Part shown: positions 26,712-38,528 of the stretch, in pieces | Position numbering within the stretch: the stretch's first letter is position 1 | Layout of the letters: each line of letters opens with the position of its first letter | Source of the DNA: an uncultured Planctomycetaceae bacterium | GTDB lineage: Bacteria > Planctomycetota > Planctomycetia > Planctomycetales > Planctomycetaceae | Length of the DNA: 64,000 nucleotides | Assembly (NCBI GenBank): GCA_937916515.1 | Contig: CALFSX010000213.1 | Span: forward strand, 46,033 to 110,032 | Reading direction: 5' to 3' | Program-made: the position numbers and the translations under genes | Notes under the pieces: generated by a model | Database searches by the model: none | What the model was told of the DNA's origin: nothing | What the model saw: only the letters and a program-made list of their open reading frames with translations

Positions 26712-28856
26712 GTGAGAATGGTTTCAAATTTTTATCGACGGCATTCCCTGGTATTGGTGCTTTCCTGCCTTGCCATACTTCCGGGCCTCACGTTTCTTGG
26801 GGAGCGTGTTCCGTCGAACAACGATATCGAGACCTGGCTGCCTCGTCATAGCACCGTGCGCACTGAATACGATCAGTTTTGCAGCACGTTTGGTGCTGAT
26901 GAAACGATTCTGATTGCGTTTGAAAAGCCGTTCCCGAGTCCCGAGCAAATCGAATCGTTGTCAGGTCGAATGAGTGGGCTTCAGGGCGTTGCTTCGTGCT
27001 GGTCACGTCAGCAAATTGTGACGGCGATGCTAAGCAATGACGTGTCGGAAGAGGTTGCTCACGAACGTCTTGTGAACCTGATGGCCGCCAAAGACGACTC
27101 GCTTGAGACGCTGCTGATTTCCATTAACACCTACGGCATCAAACACCGTGCGGAAACCGTGGCGGATATTCGTTACCAGTTGGAATACTGCGATCTGGAC
27201 AATGCGATTCTGGCGGGTGCTCCTATTGTTGCGACTCGACTTGATCGACTTGGAAGTCGAGAACAGGCTGCGACGTTATTTGGCCTGACTTTGCTGATCT
27301 GCTTTCTGTTGATGCGATTGAACATTGGCTGCTGGAAAACTTCCGGTGCGTTGATGGTTGCGAATGTGCTTTGCATTGAGCTAACTCTGGCCTCACTATG
27401 GCTGTTCGGGATGGAGATGAACTTCATCATGTCGTCGTTGCCAGTGATGGTGATGGTGTTTACAACGGCAGCGTCCATTCACATTATTGGTCACTATCGC
27501 CACGAATTTCCATCGGAAGATGCGGTGGGGCGTTCAATGATTGCCGTGCTGCGTCCCAGCGTGTTTGCAACATTGACCACGATTATTGGACTTGTCTGTC
27601 TTGCGGCTTCAGACATTGGTCCAATTCCGGCGTTTGGTGTTGCGGCTGCATTGGGCACGTTTTTCAGCTTTATTGTGGGCGTGTTTCTGACCCCTGCCGT
27701 GTTGATTGCCTGCCGTTATGTTCCGCCACAGGTTGACATCAGCCAGAAATACCTGCAGGGAACAGCGATGTTGATTCTGAACCGCCCTCTCAGAATTCTT
27801 GTGCCCGGGTTGCTTGTGACAGCGATCTGTACGGTTGGGATATTCGAGCTGCGTTCGTTGATTAGTCCTTTGGACTTTCTACCAGCGGCAGATCCTGTGT
27901 TGCAGGATACGTTGCTGGTCCAGAAGTCTTTGACCAGTCCAACATCGATTGAAGCGGTCGTCGATTTTGGCGACAAAGGTTCCTCTTTTGTGGAACGGTT
28001 GCGAGAAGTGCGAGCAATCGAATCTGAAATCGCCAAAGTAGACAACGTTTGCCACGCATTGTCGCTGGCTGATTTCTTTCCGGAGGAACTTTCTGAAAAC
28101 ACGTTGTCGTTGTCTAAGCTGGCGTCTGCGTCCGCAAGCGACAGCAGTGTGAGTGGAATGATGGCCGATGGAAGTCGTCTGTGGCGAGTTTCTATTCGAT
28201 TACAAAACGATGATCCATCCGTTTTACGAGCAACGATGCTGGCGCTGACGGATCGGTGTCAGGGCATGCCGGTTCACTTTACTGGAATCGGACCGCTGCT
28301 GGAGCAGGCTCAGGGGCAGATCTTCGAAGGCTTCTGGAAGAGTTTCTCTTCAGCGTTTGTGCTGATCACGATTGTGATGATTCTGGCACTACGTTCGTTG
28401 TCGGCCGGGCTGATTGCGATGATCCCAAACCTTACTCCCATTTTGCTTGTGTTCGGGACTCTTGGCTGGTGCGACTATCCGATTGATATCGGAATCATGA
28501 TGACCGCCAGCATTGCCCTGGGTTTGGCTGTTGATGGCACGTTCCACTTTCTGTTCAGTTACCGTGACCGCATTATGGCAACTGGATGTCGGTATCGAGC
28601 TGTTCGGCAGGCGTTACTGCAGACTGGTATGCCGATTATCTCGTCAGCCGTGATTTCCGGCACTGGCCTGTTGGCTCTTGGGCTTTCTCCGTTCCGGCCA
28701 ACAATGAGATTTGGCGTGTTGATGTTCTGTCTGTTGATTGCAGCGTTGATTGGCGACCTACTGCTGCTGCCAGCTTTTCTGGCCATTGGTGCCAAGCGAA
28801 AGCGATTGTCGGTTCCAGCAGACAAGCAGACTCAACAAAGTCGGATTGCGGCGTAG
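26712..28856 (+). CDS. MMPL/RND superfamily transporter
   Basis: 714 residues. Topology follows the RND/MMPL plan: TM1 at about 13-30, a large periplasmic loop (about 31-190), a block of TMs (about 190-335), TM7 (about 360-380), a second large loop (about 380-545) and a final TM block (about 545-700). FVLITIVMILALRSLSAGLI and ASIALGLAVDGTFHFLF carry the conserved helix with an acidic residue for proton coupling. The start may be GTG 26712 or ATG 26718. Substrates of this group include lipids and hopanoids; none can be inferred. No membrane-fusion or outer membrane partner is nearby. Confidence 0.88.
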   Translation: MRMVSNFYRRHSLVLVLSCLAILPGLTFLGERVPSNNDIETWLPRHSTVRTEYDQFCSTFGADETILIAFEKPFPSPEQIESLSGRMSGLQGVASCWSRQQIVTAMLSNDVSEEVAHERLVNLMAAKDDSLETLLISINTYGIKHRAETVADIRYQLEYCDLDNAILAGAPIVATRLDRLGSREQAATLFGLTLLICFLLMRLNIGCWKTSGALMVANVLCIELTLASLWLFGMEMNFIMSSLPVMVMVFTTAASIHIIGHYRHEFPSEDAVGRSMIAVLRPSVFATLTTIIGLVCLAASDIGPIPAFGVAAALGTFFSFIVGVFLTPAVLIACRYVPPQVDISQKYLQGTAMLILNRPLRILVPGLLVTAICTVGIFELRSLISPLDFLPAADPVLQDTLLVQKSLTSPTSIEAVVDFGDKGSSFVERLREVRAIESEIAKVDNVCHALSLADFFPEELSENTLSLSKLASASASDSSVSGMMADGSRLWRVSIRLQNDDPSVLRATMLALTDRCQGMPVHFTGIGPLLEQAQGQIFEGFWKSFSSAFVLITIVMILALRSLSAGLIAMIPNLTPILLVFGTLGWCDYPIDIGIMMTASIALGLAVDGTFHFLFSYRDRIMATGCRYRAVRQALLQTGMPIISSAVISGTGLLALGLSPFRPTMRFGVLMFCLLIAALIGDLLLLPAFLAIGAKRKRLSVPADKQTQQSRIAA

Positions 28857-29421
28857 AGCGGCCTGGCTGTGCTGGTTGATGCTGCCCTGCAGCTGACTTC
28901 CGGGACCTACGTGCGAATAATCAAAGGCTTCTCAAAGAGGATCGGTGGTCAAGCACTGTCACTTTGTGGAGTTTTTTTGTTTCTGGCTGTTTGTGGCGGA
29001 CTCTGCCCGGAGAAATACAAGCCCTCTGCTGTTTGGTGGAAGCTGGCGAACAGCGGAATTTCGTCGTTGGCCACGGATTTCGTGAATTCAAGACTTGCTG
29101 AAGCTTTCTGTGAGGTGGCCATCCAGTCTTCCATCTGGTTTGGCGACCCGGTTTGGTGAGCCTCCAGCGACAAGCAAAATTCGCTGTTCCCGGCGAAGTC
29201 TGCTCACCAGTTTCGATGGTCTGGCAGGCCACAAACCAGACCGACGCTGGTCTGGGCCATTTAGCGGTCAGAAACCCTCGAAAATCGGGATTTATTAGCG
29301 TTTTTCCAGCACTCCCAAGGCTATGAACCTGTATCAAAGAAGGCTGTTTTCTGCTACAATTCGGGTCTGATGAAAATACAGATTTGGTTTACCACCAGAC
29401 TATAGATTTGAGTAACAGATT
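28857..29421. other. Region upstream of dnaN, no gene seen
   Basis: 565 nt without a credible gene. A hairpin CCAGACC/GGTCTGG lies at 29236-29255. A -10-like GCTACAAT at 29353-29360 may belong to the dnaN promoter, without a clear -35. I found no TTATCCACA-type DnaA boxes, so evidence for an origin here is lacking. Confidence 0.5.
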
Positions 29422-30534
29422 ATGCAGTTAACTTGTGATCGTGCTTTGTTCCTGTCGGCATTTCAGGCTGCCGCGTCTGCTGTTCCGGCTCGCACTCCGA
29501 AAGACGTTCTTCGCAACGTGTACATGCATCTTGGTTCCACTGGTGTGGAGCTTGTTGGAACGGATCAGGAAGTCGCAATTCGCTACAGTGTTGATGGAGT
29601 CACGACGACATCCACGGGTGAAGTTTTGCTGCCGACTTCTCGCGTTTCTTCCATCTTGCGTGAGCTTCAGGATTCTCAGTTTGAAATCCAGGTTGACGAA
29701 CAGACGTTGACGTTGAAGGCAGCTGGTTCACAGTTTCGTCTTTCGTCAGAAGATCCTCGCGATTTTCCGCCTGTACCGGAATTCAGTGAATCTGATTACT
29801 TCAAAATTCCGGCGGCCGTGTTTCGCCAGATCATTCGTCGTACGGCTTTTGCGACCGATGTCGAAAGTACGCGATACGCTTTAGGCGGACTGTTGTTGGA
29901 ATTCGAAGACGGCAAAGTGACTGTGGCAGCGACTGACAGTCGTCGTCTGGCCGTGGCGACAGCATCGTGTGAGACGGAAGGCAATCCGAAGGCTCCGGAA
30001 AAAGCAACTGTCGTTCCGACTCGAGCAATGGCATTGCTGGAACGATCTATCGATTCTGACGCAGAATTTGTTGACGTCGTTGTTCGCGAAAACGAAGTGC
30101 TGATGCGATCAGGGCGTTGCGTCATTTACAGCCGGTTGGTGGAAGGTCGTTTCCCGAAGTATCGAGACGTGATTCCGGCATCATGTTCGGTCACCATTCC
30201 TTTGGCGGCCAGTCCGTTTCATTCTGCCGTTCGACAGGCTCAGATCGTCACCGACGAAGAAAGTCGCGGCGTTGATTTTGTGTTCAACGATGCAATGTTG
30301 ACGCTTTCCAGCCGTGCTCAGGACGTTGGTGATTCCAAGGTTGAGCTGCCAATTGAATTTGACCACGAAGAAATTCGCATTACGTTTGATCCTCGCTATG
30401 TGGCCGACTTTCTGAAGGTTCTGCCTCCCGAAACTCTGGTTCAATTGCAGCTGACCAGCGCAGAACATGCCGCCGTTTTTCGTGTCGAAGATTCCTACAC
30501 CTATGTGATTATGCCGTTGTCGCAAAGCCGCTAG
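29422..30534 (+). CDS. dnaN: DNA polymerase III subunit beta (sliding clamp)
   Basis: 370 residues, the usual clamp length. It forms the ring dimer that tethers DNA polymerase III to DNA. The start MQLTCDRALFLSAFQAAASA, TDQEVAIRY, FRLSSEDPRDFPPVP, TRYALGGLLLE with DSRRLAVA, YSRLVEGRFPKYRDVIP and the closing YTYVIMPL are all characteristic and cover the three clamp domains. It heads a plus-strand block with DUF721 and gyrB. Neither dnaA nor recF is in this neighbourhood. Confidence 0.98.
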   Translation: MQLTCDRALFLSAFQAAASAVPARTPKDVLRNVYMHLGSTGVELVGTDQEVAIRYSVDGVTTTSTGEVLLPTSRVSSILRELQDSQFEIQVDEQTLTLKAAGSQFRLSSEDPRDFPPVPEFSESDYFKIPAAVFRQIIRRTAFATDVESTRYALGGLLLEFEDGKVTVAATDSRRLAVATASCETEGNPKAPEKATVVPTRAMALLERSIDSDAEFVDVVVRENEVLMRSGRCVIYSRLVEGRFPKYRDVIPASCSVTIPLAASPFHSAVRQAQIVTDEESRGVDFVFNDAMLTLSSRAQDVGDSKVELPIEFDHEEIRITFDPRYVADFLKVLPPETLVQLQLTSAEHAAVFRVEDSYTYVIMPLSQSR

Positions 30535-30649
30535 GGCTTTTGCCGGTTTGTTGGGGTTCCGGTTGTGTCGCTGCGGCGAAAACCGGGCTCCGTCAATGGT
30601 TGCGGTGCACTGTTGTTTAGCCCCGTCAAAAGACAAGGACGCATAGACG

Positions 30650-30961
30650 ATGGACGACATGCCTTTTGGAAGGCCAGTGCAGCTTGGGCAACTTCTCGGC
30701 AATCTGGTTCGTAAACGTGGGCTTGCTGAACAGTCTTCACGCAGCGAACTGGAAGACATCTGGCGAACTTCTGCAGGTGAGCGAGTCGCGTCGAAAAGTT
30801 ACGTTAAGCGGCTCAAAAGTGGGGTTCTGGAAATTGGCGTCACCAATGGCGCAATCCTGGAAGAACTGACTTGTTATCTGAAACATGAACTATTGCCTGC
30901 GATACAGCAGAAACACCCGGAGCCCCCCATTACTTCACTGAAGTTTGTGAAAGCTCGATAA
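30650..30961 (+). CDS. DUF721 (DciA-like) protein
   Basis: 103 residues. The DUF721 domain is recognisable from LGNLVRKRGL, WRTSAGERVASKS, LKSGVLEIGVTNGAILEELTCYLKHELLPAI. In many bacteria lacking DnaC/DnaI the DUF721 protein DciA interacts with the replicative helicase and supports its loading. Position between dnaN and gyrB, in the place often occupied by recF, fits a replication role. Start ATG at 30650; another ATG lies at 30659 (residue 4). Confidence 0.85.
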   Translation: MDDMPFGRPVQLGQLLGNLVRKRGLAEQSSRSELEDIWRTSAGERVASKSYVKRLKSGVLEIGVTNGAILEELTCYLKHELLPAIQQKHPEPPITSLKFVKAR

Positions 30962-31008
30962 ACCCTCACGCGATCTGATCGCCAGCTTCCGCTGAAATGT
31001 CCAGCTGA

Positions 31009-33587
<2,579 letters not shown>

Positions 33588-33588
<1 letters not shown>

Positions 33589-33947
33589 TGACGGATTCGT
33601 CTTCGCGTTATCACCTGGCTGACTTCGCTGATATTCAGGGAGTGCCCTGCCCTTGTGGAATTGCTCGCCGCGCTTTTCAGGGTGTGAGCGAATTTCCAGG
33701 GACCATGCACGTCACTGAAATCAGCGATTCAGCGAAGAAGCACTATCACAAAACGCTTACGGAAACCTACTACTTTCTGGAATGCGAGTCAGACGCAAAA
33801 ATGGAACTCGACGATGAAATCATTCCCGTGCATCCGGGAGTCGCCATTGTCATTCCGCCAGGCGTTCGCCATCGAGCACTGGGAACGATGAAAGTGCTGA
33901 TCGTGGTTCTGCCCGAGTTCGATCCTGCCGACGAATGGTTCGACTAA
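33588..33947 (+). CDS. Small cupin-domain protein
   Basis: 119 residues forming a single cupin barrel. Motif 1 is represented by KKHYHKTLTETYYFLE (His, His, Glu ligands) and motif 2 by PGVAIVIPPGVRHRALG (His). A metal site is therefore plausible. Reaction unknown. Translationally coupled to gyrB through the TAATG overlap, which is an unusual partnership. A copy of the dispersed repeat begins at the base after its stop codon. Confidence 0.85.
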
Positions 33948-34078
33948 CAAGGGCTTCGCCCTTGACGCGGTGGCGTGGCATGCGGCAAAAGGTGGAACGT
34001 GAGAACCGCCGAGACGCTCCGTTGTCGCCACGAGAATCATAGGCGCACCGCGCCCGCATCATTTTGACTATGACTCTG
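33948..34078 (+). repeat. Dispersed repeat family, copy 3
   Basis: Begins immediately after the TAA of the cupin gene with CAAGGGCTTCGCCCTTG, continues ACGCGGTGGCGTGGCATGCG, has the family core at 34007-34033 (two differences) and a GGCGC/GCGCC hairpin followed by ATCATTTTGAC. The following 279 nt to the parvulin gene show no coding frame. Confidence 0.85.
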
Positions 34079-34357
34079 AGGGCGTTTGCGGGACTTCCTG
34101 TCTTGCCAATCGCCGACAGATGTGTCTGTGAAAAATTCCCGTCGCGTGCAAGCCGGCTGCGGCACAGAAGCGATGATGCCGGCGAATACTTGGTTGCAGT
34201 CGCTGAAATGACACGTTTTTTGCCTCAAGTGGCAGAAATTGCCGGTGTCTCCGGGGGAGTCAGCGGAATACGACCCTGAACCGGTATTGCCCGATATTTT
34301 GGCTGCCCTGTATATTTCACCCGTTGTTCTCGCTTACTTTCGCAACGCCCTTATTGC

Positions 34358-35554
34358 ATGGACGCAATCGTGGCAAAGCCCAATACAATTTTTCGTGCGT
34401 TCCAGCTGCGCCGCTACGCCGTCATGCTTTTGGCTTTGATCGTTGTCAGTGGCTGCGAAGGCAAGAGTCTGGTTGATGACAATCCTGTCTTCACGGCCGC
34501 ACCTCCACGAGAGTCGCTGACAAACAAATCCAGTGTTGCGCGCGCTCAGGATGGAGAGGATGGCTCAGACATTCTGGCGGTGAGTTTTTCTGCCGCCAAG
34601 GGAGCTCCACTTTTGGGCAACTCCGTTGTTGCTGAAGTGAATGGCACTCCTATTTTCGTGGACGACCTTGTGGGTAGTTTGCGTTTGGCGATCGAGGCTG
34701 ATCCGGGGATTACTCCCGAACAGCAACAGCAGATCCTTCACGCTCAGGTTCGCGGTCGCCTGGATAGCTTTGTAGAACAGGAAATTGTCGTCCAGGCATT
34801 GAATCAGGCTATTCCTGCCGACCGTCAAAAATTGATCGACAAATCCCTGGAAGAGCCATTTCAGAAAGTTGTTGCGGATATCAAGCAGGATCGCAAACTG
34901 GAAACCAATGCTCAGCTGGATGAAGCGTTGGCACAGGAAGGGCTGTCTATTGCTTTGCTGCGAGAGAGCTTTATTCGTATTCAAAAAGTTCAGGGTTATC
35001 TGTCGACGCTGGCTCCAGCTGATGATTTGGTGGACCGCATTGAACTGGTCAATTACTACAAAGAGCACCGAGAAGATTTTACCAACGAAGAGCGAATTCG
35101 CTGGCAGGAAATATCTGTCGTCTTCAGCAGCCATGGCGGTCGCGATGGTGCAGAAGAAGTGATGGCAAAAGTTGTGACAGAACTGCAAGCTGGTTCTGAT
35201 TTTTCTGAACTGGCCGTAAAGTACTCCGACGCCCTGAGCGCGGAAAAACGAGGCGACATGGGATGGCTTCAGCGAGGCGGCCTGGCAGATAAAGATCTTG
35301 AGAAACGGCTGTTCGAATTGAAGCCCGGTGAGATGACTCGCGTGTTCGTTCGTGACGACCGGTTTGACGTTTTTCGCGTGGTGAATCACGAATTCGCGAA
35401 TACGACACCGTTTGCAGAAGTGCAGCGGGAAATCGAACAGAAAATCATTCAGGAACGACAGATCGCTGCTCGAAAGAAAGTTCTGGAAGATCTAAAGGCC
35501 AAGGCGACGGTCGTTACCATGTTTGACGATGCGCCCCGTGAATCGTTGAAATAG
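34358..35554 (+). CDS. Parvulin-type peptidyl-prolyl isomerase lipoprotein (SurA/PrsA-like)
   Basis: 398 residues. A basic N-terminus and hydrophobic segment end in a lipobox (IVVSGC), so it is a likely lipoprotein. A SurA-like helical N-domain (about 95-210) precedes a parvulin domain (about 245-345) with RWQEISVVFSSHGG, FSELAVKYSDALSAEKRGDMGWLQRGG, LKPGEMTRVF and FDVFRVVNHE. A helical tail (about 350-398) returns to the chaperone domain. Role: folding of exported proteins in the periplasm. The gene for an inositol monophosphatase follows after 59 nt. Confidence 0.9.
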   Translation: MDAIVAKPNTIFRAFQLRRYAVMLLALIVVSGCEGKSLVDDNPVFTAAPPRESLTNKSSVARAQDGEDGSDILAVSFSAAKGAPLLGNSVVAEVNGTPIFVDDLVGSLRLAIEADPGITPEQQQQILHAQVRGRLDSFVEQEIVVQALNQAIPADRQKLIDKSLEEPFQKVVADIKQDRKLETNAQLDEALAQEGLSIALLRESFIRIQKVQGYLSTLAPADDLVDRIELVNYYKEHREDFTNEERIRWQEISVVFSSHGGRDGAEEVMAKVVTELQAGSDFSELAVKYSDALSAEKRGDMGWLQRGGLADKDLEKRLFELKPGEMTRVFVRDDRFDVFRVVNHEFANTTPFAEVQREIEQKIIQERQIAARKKVLEDLKAKATVVTMFDDAPRESLK

Positions 35555-35613
35555 TTGCCGCTGGCGATTTTCCTTTCCAGCCAGATAAATATTCTTTCGC
35601 AGGTTCTGACTTC

Positions 35614-36393
35614 GTGAATACACTTGATGTGGCCCGGCAAGCGGCTGTCGCTGCTGGAAGCGTACTTTCCAACTATTTCGGCAGTGGTGTAGCCATGCGT
35701 ACCAAGTCGGCCTCGGTCGATCTGGTTTCAGACGCAGATGTGAATGCAGAACGAGCTGTCGCCGAAGTGATTCGTTCAGCCTTTCCTGATCACAGTATCC
35801 TGGGCGAAGAAGAAAATTCCGGAAGCGCTGACGCCGAACATCTGTGGATTGTTGATCCATTGGATGGCACTACGAATTTTGCTCACGGAATTCCTCACTT
35901 TGCCGTTTCCATCGCTTACTACAGAAACGGCGTGGCTGAAACTGCTGTGGTCTACAACCCGATTCGCGAAGACTGGTACGTGGCGACCAAAGGTGGTGGC
36001 GCGTTTCATAACGATCAGCCGATTGTGGTAGGAGATCAGCAATCTCTGGATCAGGTTGTTGTCGGGACTGGGTTTCACTACGACCGGGGTGAAAAGATGG
36101 AAGCCACGCTGGCTGCCATGGGGCGACTGCTGAGGCTTCAGATTCACGGTATTCGTCGATTTGGCACAGCGTCGCTGGATCTTGCGATGGTGGCAACCGG
36201 CCAGCTGGGCGTGTACTTTGAGTATCAGCTTTCGTCCTGGGACTTTGCCGCTGGCGTGTTGCTGGTTGAAGAAGCGGGAGGCCGAGTGTCGACCAGTGAA
36301 GGTGAACCGTTAAAGCTGGCGACGACCAGCATACTGGCCGCGAACCCAGGGCTGTACGAGATCGCGTTGCCGCTGGTTAACCGAAACACTTAG
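35614..36393 (+). CDS. Inositol monophosphatase family protein
   Basis: 259 residues, start GTG 35614. Metal-dependent phosphatase with intact motifs: GEEENSG (Glu65/Glu66), DPLDGTTNFAHG with Asp81 and Asp84, and SSWDFAAG with Asp210. It belongs to the IMPase/SuhB/HisN-type group; the substrate could be myo-inositol-1-phosphate, histidinol phosphate or 3'-phosphoadenosine phosphate. Its stop codon overlaps by 4 nt the stop of the convergent esterase gene. Confidence 0.92.
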   Translation: MNTLDVARQAAVAAGSVLSNYFGSGVAMRTKSASVDLVSDADVNAERAVAEVIRSAFPDHSILGEEENSGSADAEHLWIVDPLDGTTNFAHGIPHFAVSIAYYRNGVAETAVVYNPIREDWYVATKGGGAFHNDQPIVVGDQQSLDQVVVGTGFHYDRGEKMEATLAAMGRLLRLQIHGIRRFGTASLDLAMVATGQLGVYFEYQLSSWDFAAGVLLVEEAGGRVSTSEGEPLKLATTSILAANPGLYEIALPLVNRNT

Positions 36394-37328
36394 CGGCTGG
36401 ACCGTTTCATGGATTCCACGTGGTAGTCGAACCAGACGGGTTTCATGAGTTCCATCATCTGTGTCCGCTGGTGTCCAAGGCCTTCCAGTTCGATGTATGT
36501 GTGGTCGACTTCAAGATCCTGCAGGTGCTGATGAAAGTCGCGGATTGTTTTGATATGGCCGCCGTCTTTGGTTCCACAGGCAATCTGGATGCGAACGTTC
36601 TTCCTGATCAGACTCGCATTCTTTGTGGCGACAGCATACACGTCGTCGGCTTCCCAGGCAGCACGATCTTCGCCAAGCAAAAGTTTCTTCCGTTCAGCCG
36701 GTTCCGTAATGTCGAATTGATCCAGCAGGTGCGGCACATTTCCGGCCTGGCAAAACAGACTGCAGAACATTTCCGGGTGCTTCAAGGCAAGTCGCGTGGC
36801 ACCTCGACCGCCCATTGAAAAACCTTCGATGCAACGGCCTTCTCTGGAAGCGATGGTTCGATAGTTGGTGTCGATGAACGGGATAAGTTCCTTCAGGAAG
36901 ATGGATTCCATCGGGTACTTTCCGTCAGCGGAATTCTTGTAGAAAGTACTGTGGCCTCCATTGGGAAGTACCATAATCATTTCGGGCCAGCGACCTGCGG
37001 TAATTCCTTCGTCAAGCAAACGAATCGAATCCAAACTGGTAAATTCCGTTCCGCCATTGCCGTGAAGGTTATAGATCACAGGAAAACGCTGCTTCGTTGC
37101 TGTGGCATAGCTGGGGGGGAGATAGATGCAGAATCCAATATTCTGGTTGACCAGTTGGCTGTGAAAAGTGAGGTGACTGGTTCCGGAAGGAATTGGCAGG
37201 TCTTTGTCTTTCGGTTCGTTGATCCACTTGATGGATGGTCCGACAGGCAACTTGTCTGCTGACTTTTGCGCCAACGCAGAATTGCAAAACGAAAGAGTGA
37301 ACAGCAGTGCGGTGACCAGAATTCGCAT
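36390..37328 (-). CDS. Secreted alpha/beta-hydrolase (putative esterase)
   Basis: 312 residues from ATG 37328, chosen because it starts a normal Sec signal (MRILVTALLFTLSFCNSALA); an in-frame ATG at 37400 would add 24 residues. Esterase D/feruloyl esterase-like fold: VIYNLHGNGG oxyanion region, nucleophile Ser in GFSMGGRGA, acid in ACGTKDGGH and His in LEGLGHQ. Periplasmic ester hydrolysis, perhaps of carbohydrate esters, is expected. The triad is complete. Confidence 0.88.
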   Translation of the reverse strand: MRILVTALLFTLSFCNSALAQKSADKLPVGPSIKWINEPKDKDLPIPSGTSHLTFHSQLVNQNIGFCIYLPPSYATATKQRFPVIYNLHGNGGTEFTSLDSIRLLDEGITAGRWPEMIMVLPNGGHSTFYKNSADGKYPMESIFLKELIPFIDTNYRTIASREGRCIEGFSMGGRGATRLALKHPEMFCSLFCQAGNVPHLLDQFDITEPAERKKLLLGEDRAAWEADDVYAVATKNASLIRKNVRIQIACGTKDGGHIKTIRDFHQHLQDLEVDHTYIELEGLGHQRTQMMELMKPVWFDYHVESMKRSSR

Positions 37329-37439
37329 AGTTGGAGTTCTTAATGACTTCGGAAATCGTTCGGTCATGAAGTGTTGAACGATCGTCAATTCACGTACCAT
37401 GAAGACGCATTCTTAACAGCTGGCCGGCGAGTTGGCAAA

Positions 37440-37670
37440 CAAGGGCTTCGCCCTTGACCCGGTGGCGTGGCAAGGTAAAGCGGGTGGGACGAGTTAATCG
37501 CCGAGCCGCTCCGTTGTCGCTACGAGAATCATGTTTGCACCATGCGCATCTTTTTGAGTAAGACTCTAACGAGGCCGTGCCTCACACGGTTCGAGTTGCC
37601 GCTCGGAAACGCTCCGCTGTCGCTCAGAAAATCGATCAATGTGAACAAGTTTTGTTAATCCAGAAGTCTA
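37440..37670 (+). repeat. Dispersed repeat family, copy 4 (longest)
   Basis: Starts with CAAGGGCTTCGCCCTTG, has the family core at 37499-37525, and then carries a second module: GACTCTAACGAGGCCGTGCC, GCCGCTCGGAAACGCTCCGC and TCAATGTGAACAAGTT, ending in GAAGTCTA. The second module is shared only with copy 5. It fills most of the space between the divergent esterase and creatininase genes. Confidence 0.9.
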
Positions 37671-37685
37671 ACCCCAGGCGAATCC

Positions 37686-38468
37686 ATGCGACCGTATATT
37701 TTGTCCGAGACGAATTTTTCTCACGTTAAGTCCTGCAAGTACGATGTGGCCATTCTTCCGATGGGTGCCACTGAACCGCACAATCTGCATTTGCCTTATG
37801 GTACGGATACGTTTCAGGCAGAAGCCATGGCATCGCGAGTTTGTGAAGCCGCGTGGAACAAAGGTGCGAAGGTGGTGATGTTGCCGCCGATACCCTATGG
37901 CACTGAAACGAATCAGTCGAAGTGTCGCCTGTCGATGAACGTGAATCCGTCAACTCTGGGTTTGTTGATTAAGGACCTGGTGGATTCGCTGGAAGGACAC
38001 GGCGTTTTGAAACTGATCATTCTTAACAGTCATGGCGGCAACGAATTCAAACCGCTGCTGCGTGAACTAAGTGGAAAGACCACGGTTCAGTTGTTTCTGT
38101 GCGATTGGTTTCGAGGAATTACCGCTGACGTTCAGAAAGAAATTTTTGATGATGCCGGTGATCACGCAGGAGAGATGGAAACGGCTCTTGGGTTGGCGTA
38201 CTTCAATGAGTTCGTCTTGAAAGACGATCAGGGAGGAATCGTCGCCGATGAAGGTGCCGTCAAGGCGACTCGATTTGATGCCATCAACAATGGCTGGGTC
38301 AGTATTACTCGACCATGGCACTTGTTGACGACAAATACTGGTTCAGGAAATCCATTTCCGGCGACGGCGGAAAAAGGCGAGCGACTGATGGCCGTGATTG
38401 TTGAACGGCTGTCGCAGTTCGTTCTGGAACTTGCCTCATCAGAGATGGATTCGCAGTTTCCATTTTAA
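37686..38468 (+). CDS. Creatininase family protein
   Basis: 260 residues. Creatininase/creatinine amidohydrolase fold with metal-ligand motifs ATEPHNLHLPYGTDT (Glu30, His32, Asp41), ILNSHGGNE and DHAGEMETALGL. Family members hydrolyse cyclic amides or the formamide FAPy intermediates; true creatininase activity is not implied. Cytoplasmic, no signal peptide. The dispersed repeat occupies its upstream region. It is convergent with the 820-residue zinc-ribbon gene. Confidence 0.9.
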   Translation: MRPYILSETNFSHVKSCKYDVAILPMGATEPHNLHLPYGTDTFQAEAMASRVCEAAWNKGAKVVMLPPIPYGTETNQSKCRLSMNVNPSTLGLLIKDLVDSLEGHGVLKLIILNSHGGNEFKPLLRELSGKTTVQLFLCDWFRGITADVQKEIFDDAGDHAGEMETALGLAYFNEFVLKDDQGGIVADEGAVKATRFDAINNGWVSITRPWHLLTTNTGSGNPFPATAEKGERLMAVIVERLSQFVLELASSEMDSQFPF

Positions 38469-38528
38469 TGCGTCGCCGGCGTTGGGGGCCTTTCCTGGTG
38501 CTCCAACTGGTGCTGCAGTCGCCGCAAG

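Noticed and set aside
28857..29421. Replication origin next to dnaN
   Set aside because: No DnaA-box cluster or AT-rich unwinding tract is visible, and dnaA is not adjacent.
34565..35389. 274-codon minus-strand frame
   Set aside because: Antisense shadow of the parvulin lipoprotein gene, whose domain motifs are clear.
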